A stretch of 21,075 nucleotides of DNA from a virus, in IMG/VR virus record IMGVR_UViG_3300006810_000506, positions 1 through 21,075 of that record; one strand, written 5' to 3'. The position numbers were made by a program, and so were the translations under genes. Under the pieces are notes generated by a model. It searched no databases and was not told the origin of the DNA. It saw only the letters and a list, made by a program, of their open reading frames with translations. Shown piece after piece: positions 1 through 4,483 of the stretch (positions are counted from its first letter, which is position 1; the number at the start of each line of letters is the position of its first letter).

Positions 1-33
1 CACGCTATGGTCATGGCTAATTTATTCGGATAG
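1..33 (+). CDS. C-terminal end of an upstream gene (partial)
   Basis: Frame 1 from the window edge reads HAMVMANLFG and stops at TAG 31-33, ten bases before the next start. The other two forward frames either stop early or run into the next gene, so this is the likely 3' end of a plus-strand gene. By position it should belong to the tail module, but ten residues are too few to identify it. Confidence 0.5.
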   Translation, partial: HAMVMANLFG

Positions 34-42
34 GAAAATACA

Positions 43-405
43 ATGGCAAACCCAAATTTACTACAAGCAACAAGCTCTAAAGGATCGTGGACAGGCGTAA
101 TCGTAGGCACTACTTCTTTGCCTATGGGTATTGTTCTAAATGCGCCTTCAACCGATAACGTAAGAAAGATTGTTAGTCTTTATGCTTGTAACGTAACAGC
201 ATCAAGTGCCACATTAGAGTTACAGGTAGATAACCCAGGCATCGAAAGAACTTTAGTGCATGAACTTACTATTCCTGCAAATGCAACTATAGTGATTATT
301 ACAAAAGAAGCTCCAATATATTTATTAGAGTCCCATTCACTACAAGGAGTCGCTAGTGCTGCTAGTGCTATTCACCTTAATATTGCCTACGAGGACTACT
401 CATAA
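43..405 (+). CDS. Putative tail-associated structural protein, 120 aa
   Basis: This is a 120-residue protein with no signal peptide or membrane segment. It is rich in Ala, Thr, Ser, Val and Ile and reads as mostly beta-strand, as small phage virion or tail-appendage proteins often do. An SD-like AGGAAAA lies 5' of the ATG. The stop codon overlaps the next start (TAATG), so the two genes are probably translationally coupled. I do not recognise a named family. The tail role is inferred from composition and from its place before the next, tail-like gene and the lysis genes. Confidence 0.6.
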   Translation: MANPNLLQATSSKGSWTGVIVGTTSLPMGIVLNAPSTDNVRKIVSLYACNVTASSATLELQVDNPGIERTLVHELTIPANATIVIITKEAPIYLLESHSLQGVASAASAIHLNIAYEDYS

Positions 406-1163
406 TGTTGGCTCGTACAGGCGGCTTTATTGGATATGATCCAGAGGACACTCGTGTAACCGCCTCTGGTGTTTGGTCGTTAGAAGAAGCTATCCGCAGA
501 CAAAATGATAAGAACTGGGGTAACTATACGGCTGAGTTAGTACTCGATACTTCTACTGAATGGACTCCAAGAGCTTATGAGCTTAGTACTACAAACAATA
601 GCACTGAGCCTTACGGAGTAAATCGTTTCTTTACTACGGCTGATGCAACCTCGCATGACATTTACATTGGGTTTGTATTGCAAGGCAGTGGTTCTGCTTT
701 CTACAAAGATATGACGATTGCTGGCGTTGAGATTAAATTTGGATCAACGACAGAGACCTACAGGGATACGTCTTGGTCTGGTTGGTCAACAACAACAGCA
801 GGTGTCACGCCAGGAACTAGCCCGACAGGTTTAACTTTTACTACCGTAGCAACTGGCACGACGGCTGAAAGATGGAATATCGATGGTTCAGGTACAGGCT
901 CAGGTCAGACGGGTATGGCTAACGGCATTATTACTTCACCAGATTTTGATAGCAATACCATAGCTCAACTTTCTGGTGCTGATTATCTATATGTTGAAAC
1001 CTCTAGCCCTACGGCTAACGGTGATACGCTGTGGTTAAAGAAAACCATTACTCCTGCTATTGGTGATGAGATTACGATCAAAATAGCAAGCTACTTCAAC
1101 ACAACAAACACAGTTACATACGAGTCTGTTGTCGAAGATTGTATGCAGATTCTAGTAACTTAA
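405..1163 (+). CDS. Putative tail protein with a GVWSLEEA motif, 252 aa
   Basis: This is a 252-residue protein extremely rich in Thr, Ser and Gly, typical of beta-rich tail-fibre or appendage proteins. Residues about 22-30 read GVWSLEEAI, a short motif I remember recurring near the termini of phage tail proteins, where it is followed by an N/W-rich stretch as here. The middle, about residues 110-175, has WSGWSTTTAG-like low-complexity sequence that could be a linker or exposed loop. No catalytic motif is visible. It overlaps the preceding gene by one base and is followed ten bases later by another small gene. The virion role is inferred; receptor binding is possible but not shown. Confidence 0.6.
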   Translation: MLARTGGFIGYDPEDTRVTASGVWSLEEAIRRQNDKNWGNYTAELVLDTSTEWTPRAYELSTTNNSTEPYGVNRFFTTADATSHDIYIGFVLQGSGSAFYKDMTIAGVEIKFGSTTETYRDTSWSGWSTTTAGVTPGTSPTGLTFTTVATGTTAERWNIDGSGTGSGQTGMANGIITSPDFDSNTIAQLSGADYLYVETSSPTANGDTLWLKKTITPAIGDEITIKIASYFNTTNTVTYESVVEDCMQILVT

Positions 1164-1173
1164 AGGTTAGGCA

Positions 1174-1464
1174 ATGAACACCATTATATTTAATTCAATT
1201 CGTAACTCTGATACTGGTTTCATTACGTCAGTGTCATTCTGTTTCACGCTAACTAGCGAAGGCAAGACAGTTTACTCTCATCCTTATGTGGTTGACTTTG
1301 AAGATCAGCCTGAAGATATGGTTGCCTTTGAGAATGTCACTGAGGCAATGATGTCAGGTTGGATTAATGACCAGTTTGAAGATGCTGTATTAACAGCTAT
1401 CAGCTCAAACCTTCAAGACAATATTGATTCACTACCCAGCGCAGCTCATGGCTTGCCGTTTTAA
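1174..1464 (+). CDS. Hypothetical acidic protein, 96 aa
   Basis: This 96-residue acidic protein has an SD-like AGG a few bases before the ATG. The N-terminal half has alternating hydrophobic residues suggesting beta-strands, and the C-terminal half looks helical. There is no signal peptide or transmembrane segment. It sits between a tail-type gene and the first lysis-region gene, so it could be a small tail accessory or chaperone. I do not recognise a family, and no function can be assigned from sequence alone. Confidence 0.6.
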   Translation: MNTIIFNSIRNSDTGFITSVSFCFTLTSEGKTVYSHPYVVDFEDQPEDMVAFENVTEAMMSGWINDQFEDAVLTAISSNLQDNIDSLPSAAHGLPF

Positions 1465-1477
1465 TTGAGGACTTGTT

Positions 1478-1648
1478 ATGAGCGATCCAGATTTACACCA
1501 ACTTGATAAGGATTTAGCTGTGCTAAAGAAAGAAGTAGATACGCAGTTTAAAGAGTTGTTTACTCGGATCAAGCGTCTTGAAGCAATTATGATTGGCACC
1601 AGTGGTGCGATTATTATTCTCTTGCTGAAGATGTTAGCCGATAGTTAG
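1478..1648 (+). CDS. XhlA-like small coiled-coil membrane protein, 56 aa
   Basis: This short gene starts at ATG 1478 with SD GAGG seven bases upstream. The 56-residue product begins with a charged amphipathic heptad helix (about residues 5-36, regular Leu/Val spacing). One hydrophobic segment follows at about residues 38-53 (MIGTSGAIIILLLKML), then a tiny tail. That architecture matches the XhlA/haemolysin-type accessory lysis proteins, which anchor in the inner membrane and assist holins. It is not a full spanin, since it has no signal peptide or lipobox. It is followed by another membrane-anchored coiled-coil gene, consistent with a lysis cluster. The family name is by architecture only. 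Confidence 0.7.
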   Translation: MSDPDLHQLDKDLAVLKKEVDTQFKELFTRIKRLEAIMIGTSGAIIILLLKMLADS

Positions 1649-1657
1649 GCATGATCG

Positions 1658-2146
1658 ATGGACCCAGTAACCTTAGTAGCTACGGCATCAGCAGCATTCA
1701 AGGGGCTGAAGTCCTTAGTCGAGGCCGGAAGGGAGCTGGAAGATTGCATGAGCCAACTGAGTCAGTGGGCGGGTGCAGTAGCGGATATCGACAAGGCGTT
1801 GGAAAGAGAGAAAAAGCCTTCCCTGTTCAAATCGTTGATCCCCAAAGGTGGCAAGAGTATCCAAGCACAGGCTATGGATATGTACGCAGCAAAGTTACAA
1901 GCTCAGAAGCAGCGGGACGAGCTGCGTATTATGATTCAGTACAGTCAGGGGAAACACGGGTGGGAGCAATTCTTACGGTTAGAGTCTGACATACGCAAAG
2001 AAAGACAACGCACAGTCTATGCTGAACAAGAGCGCATACAGAAGTTAAAAGACATTGGTGCAGCCATACTTGTAACTGTTCTTGCTGTTGCCACACTTGG
2101 TCTAATATTAGTATTGGTTCTTATGATTCAGGGGACAGCAGAATAA
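1658..2146 (+). CDS. Membrane-anchored coiled-coil phage protein, 162 aa
   Basis: This 162-residue protein begins with a small-residue-rich helix (MDPVTLVATASAAFKGLKS). A long, highly charged helical region, about residues 25-130, includes an Arg/Glu/Gln-rich stretch ending near DIRKERQRTVYAEQE. A strong hydrophobic segment at about residues 133-157 is rich in Leu and Val. Proteins with this order occur in many marine podovirus lysis regions, as I remember, and are usually left hypothetical. With one C-terminal TM and a cytoplasmic coiled coil it could be a holin accessory or an inner-membrane spanin-like component, but it has no N-terminal anchor. Its stop overlaps the next start (TAATG). 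An out-of-phase frame from 1651 is a shadow. Confidence 0.75.
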   Translation: MDPVTLVATASAAFKGLKSLVEAGRELEDCMSQLSQWAGAVADIDKALEREKKPSLFKSLIPKGGKSIQAQAMDMYAAKLQAQKQRDELRIMIQYSQGKHGWEQFLRLESDIRKERQRTVYAEQERIQKLKDIGAAILVTVLAVATLGLILVLVLMIQGTAE

Positions 2147-2313
2147 TGTCTACGGTAAATAAAGCTGGCAACTACACGATGCCCACTATGCGTAAGCGTT
2201 TATTTCAGAAGATCAAGTCTGGCGGCAAAGGTGGAAAGCCAGGGCAATGGTCTGCAAGAAAGGCGCAGATGCTTGCCCGTCAGTACAAAGCTAAAGGTGG
2301 AGGTTACAAGTAA
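2146..2313 (+). CDS. Small basic protein with a GGKPGQWSARKAQ motif, 55 aa
   Basis: ATG 2146 overlaps the preceding stop, and TAA 2311-2313 overlaps the next ATG. The 55-residue product is strongly basic and has the core GGKGGKPGQWSARKAQ followed by a KAKGGGYK tail. I remember this core as a recurring small phage and giant-virus family, annotated as DUF5872-like, with unknown function. The Trp-Ser-Ala-Arg-Lys centre and Gly/Lys richness suggest nucleic-acid or acidic-surface binding, but no catalytic residues are seen. Tight coupling to both neighbours supports real translation. A packaged, DNA-associated role is possible but is inference. Confidence 0.75.
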   Translation: MSTVNKAGNYTMPTMRKRLFQKIKSGGKGGKPGQWSARKAQMLARQYKAKGGGYK

Positions 2314-2567
2314 TGCCACTAAAGAAATCTCAACAAAGCCTGAAGGATTGGACTAAACAGAAATGGCGCACCAAGTCAGGCAAGCCTAGCACTCAAGGCC
2401 CAAAGGCTACGGGTGAAAGGTATCTACCGTCTGCCGCTATAAAGGCGTTATCCCCTGCTGAGTATGCAGCCACAACAAGGGCAAAGCGTAAAGCCAGTAA
2501 GTCAGGTAAACAACATTCTTCACAACCCAAATCAATCGCAAAGAAAACCGCTAAATATAGGAGCTAA
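2313..2567 (+). CDS. Small Lys-rich phage protein, 84 aa
   Basis: This 84-residue protein carries about twenty-six Lys/Arg. The N-terminal pattern is KKSQQSLKDWTKQKW, then RTKSGKPS, RYLPSAAIKALSPAEYAAT and a Lys/Ser tail. I recognise this layout from many marine phage genomes, where it is hypothetical. The YLPSAAIKALSPAEYAATTRAK part looks helical and resembles a small DNA-binding patch. It starts inside the previous stop codon, and the next small basic gene begins three bases after its stop. This clustering suggests a shared role, perhaps DNA condensation or virion packing. I cannot tell more from sequence. Confidence 0.75.
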   Translation: MPLKKSQQSLKDWTKQKWRTKSGKPSTQGPKATGERYLPSAAIKALSPAEYAATTRAKRKASKSGKQHSSQPKSIAKKTAKYRS

Positions 2568-2569
2568 CA

Positions 2570-2716
2570 ATGCCAGATTATCCAAAGAAAGGTCAGCGCA
2601 TGGCGAAGACTATGGCTAAGAAAATGTCAAAATCAAAAGGTTTTGCAACGTGTTCAGGCTGCAAGAGCAAGGCTAAGTGCAAAGCTGCTGGTAAGTGCTT
2701 GGCTAAAGGAAAGTAA
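2570..2716 (+). CDS. Tiny basic Cys-rich protein, 48 aa
   Basis: This short gene starts at ATG 2570; SD TAGGAG at 2558-2563 lies seven bases upstream. The product has 48 residues. The first half is Lys/Met-rich, and the second carries four cysteines spaced C-x2-C-x5-C-x5-C (Cys28, 31, 37 and 43) among lysines. That spacing could bind one zinc ion as a minimal knuckle, although no family is recognised. It is the third consecutive small basic gene here. A minus-strand open frame over the same bases has no supporting features and is rejected. Confidence 0.65.
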   Translation: MPDYPKKGQRMAKTMAKKMSKSKGFATCSGCKSKAKCKAAGKCLAKGK

Positions 2717-2718
2717 AT

Positions 2719-2791
2719 AGCGATGTGGTGCGAGCATGCCAATAAGAAGATTTGTTTTACAAAAAGTAAACTAATGCAACACCACACCGCT
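2719..2791 (+). repeat. Long imperfect inverted repeat between genes
   Basis: AGCGATGTGGTG (2719-2730) pairs with CACCACACCGCT (2780-2791) at 11 of 12 positions. The pairing continues after a small internal loop with GCAT 2734-2737 against ATGC 2774-2777. Inside, GTTTTAC and GTAAAC form a third stem around an AAAAA loop. The result is one rod-like fold filling the whole gap between two genes. There is no trailing T-run, so it is not a classical terminator. Confidence 0.6.
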
Positions 2792-2808
2792 GATTAGAGT
2801 ATTGATCA

Positions 2809-3129
2809 ATGACAGGATTTGAGCAAGCAGACAAAGACCAGAACGGTCATGTGGACAAAGCTGAATGGGAGTCTATGCGTCTGGAGTTTGAACGTGAAAG
2901 GCTCATCGATGAAAACCTCAAGAGAGATTCGCAAAGACGTATGGCGTGGTTTAGCCTCATTGGTATGCTTGTTTATCCTAGTGGGGTTGTGGTGTCTAGC
3001 TTTATGGGTCTTGATAAAGCTGCTGATCTCCTCGCCTCTATGAGCAACATCTACTACGTCAGTATCGCGGCTTTAGTGGGTGCATATTTTTCTGTAACTA
3101 ACCTCAAACTAGGGGGTGAAAAGAAATGA
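2809..3129 (+). CDS. EF-hand membrane protein, holin-like, 106 aa
   Basis: Residues 8-19 read DKDQNGHVDKAE, a canonical EF-hand calcium loop: Asp8, Asp10, Asn12, Gly13, Asp16 and Glu19 are all in register. A charged helix (about 20-44) follows, then two hydrophobic segments at about 46-66 and 80-97 with a Lys-rich end. Two TM segments plus position directly before the three-TM holin and the lysozyme suggest a holin, antiholin or holin regulator. The N-terminal EF-hand may sense divalent cations. I remember similar EF-hand two-TM proteins from marine phage lysis regions. No good SD is visible, so initiation may be weak. Its stop overlaps the next start (ATGA). Confidence 0.75.
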   Translation: MTGFEQADKDQNGHVDKAEWESMRLEFERERLIDENLKRDSQRRMAWFSLIGMLVYPSGVVVSSFMGLDKAADLLASMSNIYYVSIAALVGAYFSVTNLKLGGEKK

Positions 3130-3476
3130 TTGGTGCAATTATTGGTGCAGTTGGCGAGATTGCAGGGTCTTGGGTTAAAGGCAAAGCAGATGAAGCTAAG
3201 GCTAAACAGCAAGCCAAGCTTAGAGTCCTTGAGAACGAAGGCAACTGGGAACAGATCATGGCTAAGGGTGCAGCCAGCTCGTGGAAAGACGAGTGGTTCA
3301 CTATCATCCTGAGCATTCCGTTAATCGGTGCCTTTGTTCCTGATGCTGTGCCGTACATCATGGCAGGGTTTGAGGCTTTACAACAAACACCTGAGTGGTA
3401 TCAGTGGGCAGTGCTTGCGGCTATCTCTGCGAGCTTTGGTCTGCGCGGTATCAATAAATTCAAGGGGCTGAAATGA
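3126..3476 (+). CDS. Three-TM phage holin (GTA_holin_3TM-like), 116 aa
   Basis: This 116-residue protein has a Gly/Ile-rich N-terminal hydrophobic helix (MIGAIIGAVGEIAGS). A Lys/Ala/Glu-rich amphipathic helix follows at about 18-45, then the segment SSWKDEWFTIILSIPLIGAF. Two further hydrophobic stretches lie at about 58-84 and 94-110. The order and the KDEWFT...IP...F pattern match the holin family of phages and gene-transfer agents (Pfam GTA_holin_3TM). It would oligomerise in the inner membrane and release or activate the endolysin. It overlaps the EF-hand gene by four bases upstream and the lysozyme by four downstream, giving one coupled lysis unit. Family assignment is from memory of the pattern. 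Confidence 0.8.
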   Translation: MIGAIIGAVGEIAGSWVKGKADEAKAKQQAKLRVLENEGNWEQIMAKGAASSWKDEWFTIILSIPLIGAFVPDAVPYIMAGFEALQQTPEWYQWAVLAAISASFGLRGINKFKGLK

Positions 3477-3895
3477 CACTAGACGATTTAAAACTTCAGC
3501 TTGTTAAACATGAAGGGCTAGAGCTGATGCCGTACAAATGTACTGCTGGCAAGCTCACTATCGGGGTTGGTCGTAACATCGAGGATCGTGGTATCAGCTA
3601 TGCAGAGGCCATGATGCTGCTTGAGAATGACTTGATGCTGTACTCGTCTGAGCTAGGCAAAGCCTTCCCGATTGTCAGAGAGCTTAATACTGTGCGCAAG
3701 ATGACTTTGATCAACATGGCATTCAACCTGGGGCTGACTAAACTACGTCAGTTCAAGATGATGTGGGCTGCCATCGAGGACAATGATTTTGAAGTGGCTG
3801 CTCAAGAAATGCTTAATAGTAAGTGGGCTAGTGATGTGGGCAAGAGAGCACTTGAACTCAGTGAACAAATGAGAACTGGACTCTACAATGCGTGA
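3473..3895 (+). CDS. Endolysin, T4-type GH24 lysozyme, 140 aa
   Basis: This muramidase cleaves the N-acetylmuramic acid to N-acetylglucosamine linkage of peptidoglycan. The catalytic signature E-x8-(D/C)-x5-T is present as Glu14 (KHEGL), Cys23 and Thr29 (GKLTIGVGRN), with Cys at the middle position as in a subset of GH24 endolysins. NMAFNLGL at about residues 80-87 and the C-terminal SKWA..VGKRA region match the family's second lobe. At 140 residues it is slightly shorter than T4 lysozyme. There is no signal peptide or SAR segment, so release should depend on the holin just upstream, whose stop overlaps this ATG. SD AGGGG lies five bases before the start. Confidence 0.93.
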   Translation: MTLDDLKLQLVKHEGLELMPYKCTAGKLTIGVGRNIEDRGISYAEAMMLLENDLMLYSSELGKAFPIVRELNTVRKMTLINMAFNLGLTKLRQFKMMWAAIEDNDFEVAAQEMLNSKWASDVGKRALELSEQMRTGLYNA

Positions 3896-4157
3896 GAAAA
3901 GAAAAAACGGACTGCTAGGTCGTATCGGAGTATCAGGCTACAACAAGCCTAAGCGTACTCCGAATCATCCCACTAAAAGCCATGTAGTCGTGGCTAAAGA
4001 GGGCGGCAAGACTAAGACCATACGCTTTGGTCAACAAGGCGTTACAGGCTCTCCTGACGGCTCTAAACGCAACAAAGCATTCAAGGCTAGACACGCTAAG
4101 AATATTGCCAAAGGCAAAATGTCTGCTGCTTACTGGGCCAACAAGACTAAGTGGTGA
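3888..4157 (+). CDS. Basic DUF6321-like phage protein, 89 aa
   Basis: This 89-residue, Lys/Arg-rich protein starts eight bases inside the lysozyme gene. Conserved-looking blocks are GVSGYNKPKRTPNHPTKSH, KTKTIRFGQQGVTGSP and the C-terminal FKARHAKNIAKGKMSAAYW. I recognise these blocks as a widespread phage family of unknown function (DUF6321, from memory). The pattern of a small beta domain followed by a basic helical tail suggests binding to nucleic acid or to a virion surface, but no enzyme motif is present. It is the last gene of this plus-strand block; a promoter and terminator follow within 140 bases. Confidence 0.8.
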   Translation: MREKRKNGLLGRIGVSGYNKPKRTPNHPTKSHVVVAKEGGKTKTIRFGQQGVTGSPDGSKRNKAFKARHAKNIAKGKMSAAYWANKTKW

Positions 4158-4163
4158 TACTTG

Positions 4164-4191
4164 TAGACAGCCAAGATTGATTGTGTATAGT
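4164..4191 (+). promoter_or_regulatory. sigma70-like promoter P1
   Basis: TAGACA (4164-4169, 5 of 6 to TTGACA) is followed by a 16-base spacer and TATAGT (4186-4191, 5 of 6 to TATAAT). The predicted start is near 4197-4198. The 10-mer TTGTGTATAG at 4181-4190 recurs exactly at 20310-20319 in front of the coat gene. Confidence 0.6.
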
Positions 4192-4196
4192 TAATC

Positions 4197-4291
4197 CATC
4201 GTTCCCGCAAAGGTCGATGTTTCTGATTCTTTTTTCATCAGATTTTCCTTTAGTTGACTTAGCCCCGTATCCTCTACGGGGCATTTTTTTG
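4197..4291 (+). ncRNA. Candidate phage small RNA 1, about 95 nt
   Basis: The stretch begins about six bases after promoter P1 and ends in a strong terminator, with no credible gene inside. Predicted hairpins are CATCG 4197-4201 with CGATG 4215-4219, and TCTGAT 4222-4227 with ATCAGA 4237-4242 around a U-rich nine-base loop. The terminator stem is the third. The linker at 4243-4261 is left unpaired and reads TTTTCCTTTAGTTG at 4243-4256. Thirteen of those bases (4244-4256) are the exact reverse complement of 10458-10470, the SD region of gene 10479. U-rich stretches could serve Hfq. Existence is inferred from promoter, folds and terminator; regulation is a hypothesis. Confidence 0.55.
4262..4290 (+). 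terminator. Rho-independent terminator
   Basis: GCCCCGTA (4262-4269) pairs perfectly with TACGGGGC (4275-4282) around TCCTC, followed by A and seven Ts (4284-4290). It also stops read-through from the lysis operon. The T-run exists only on the plus strand. Confidence 0.92.
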
Positions 4292-4336
4292 CCTGAACCC
4301 CTGCTAAGTCACTTAAAATTAAACACTTAAAGGGGG

Positions 4337-4364
4337 TTGTTAAGTACGTTTAACATGCTATAGT
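4337..4364 (+). promoter_or_regulatory. sigma70-like promoter P2 with extended -10
   Basis: TTGTTA (4337-4342), a 16-base spacer, and TATAGT (4359-4364) preceded by TGC, giving an extended -10. The predicted start is near 4371. It is the only strong promoter between the two terminators. A CACTTAAA direct repeat (4310-4317 and 4324-4331) lies just upstream and may be a binding site. Confidence 0.6.
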
Positions 4365-4370
4365 TAGCTT

Positions 4371-4483
4371 ACTCCTTGAGCTTGAAGTTGTAGTTGGCAC
4401 ATTTGCTCCTTTGCTCTCAAGGATAAGCCCCCTATCCCTTCACTCTCCTGTGATTTGGATGTATTTGCAAGGGGGCTTTTTTA
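4371..4483 (+). ncRNA. Candidate phage small RNA 2, about 110 nt
   Basis: This second unit runs from promoter P2 to a T-run. CCTTGAG (4374-4380) pairs perfectly with CTCAAGG (4416-4422) across a 35-base loop that contains CTCCTTT at 4406-4412. That heptamer is complementary to an AAAGGAG Shine-Dalgarno site, for example the one before the gene starting at 6492. The 3' domain is a long terminator hairpin with nested stems ATCC/GGAT and TCAC/GTGA. No plausible gene lies inside. Its 3' end touches the stop codon of the convergent methyltransferase gene. Confidence rests on the promoter, two folds and terminator; a target is not established. Confidence 0.5.
4425..4482 (+). terminator. Terminator with a large structured loop
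   Basis: AAGCCCCCT (4425-4433) pairs with AGGGGGCTT (4470-4478), and the T-run spans 4477-4482. The 36-base loop contains its own stem TCAC 4440-4443 with GTGA 4450-4453. It is directional for the plus strand: the minus-strand side has no T-run. Confidence 0.75.

Noticed and set aside
1651-1989. 112-codon frame overlapping the coiled-coil membrane protein
   Set aside because: The 1658 frame has the coherent coiled coil and TM; this one has Gly/Ser/Arg-rich shadow composition.
2593-2787. Minus-strand 64-codon frame
   Set aside because: Antisense shadow of the tiny Cys-rich gene and the inverted repeat; no SD or family.
2719-2791. A tRNA-sized (73 base) fold
   Set aside because: The terminal stem is 12 bases and the T-loop GTTCGAATC and anticodon arm are absent; not a tRNA.
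2723-2797. 24-codon frame with Cys and His residues
   Set aside because: No SD and fully contained in the inverted repeat; too short to support as a gene.
4218-4328. 36-codon frame through small RNA 1
   Set aside because: It runs through the terminator stem and T-run, with only a badly spaced SD.
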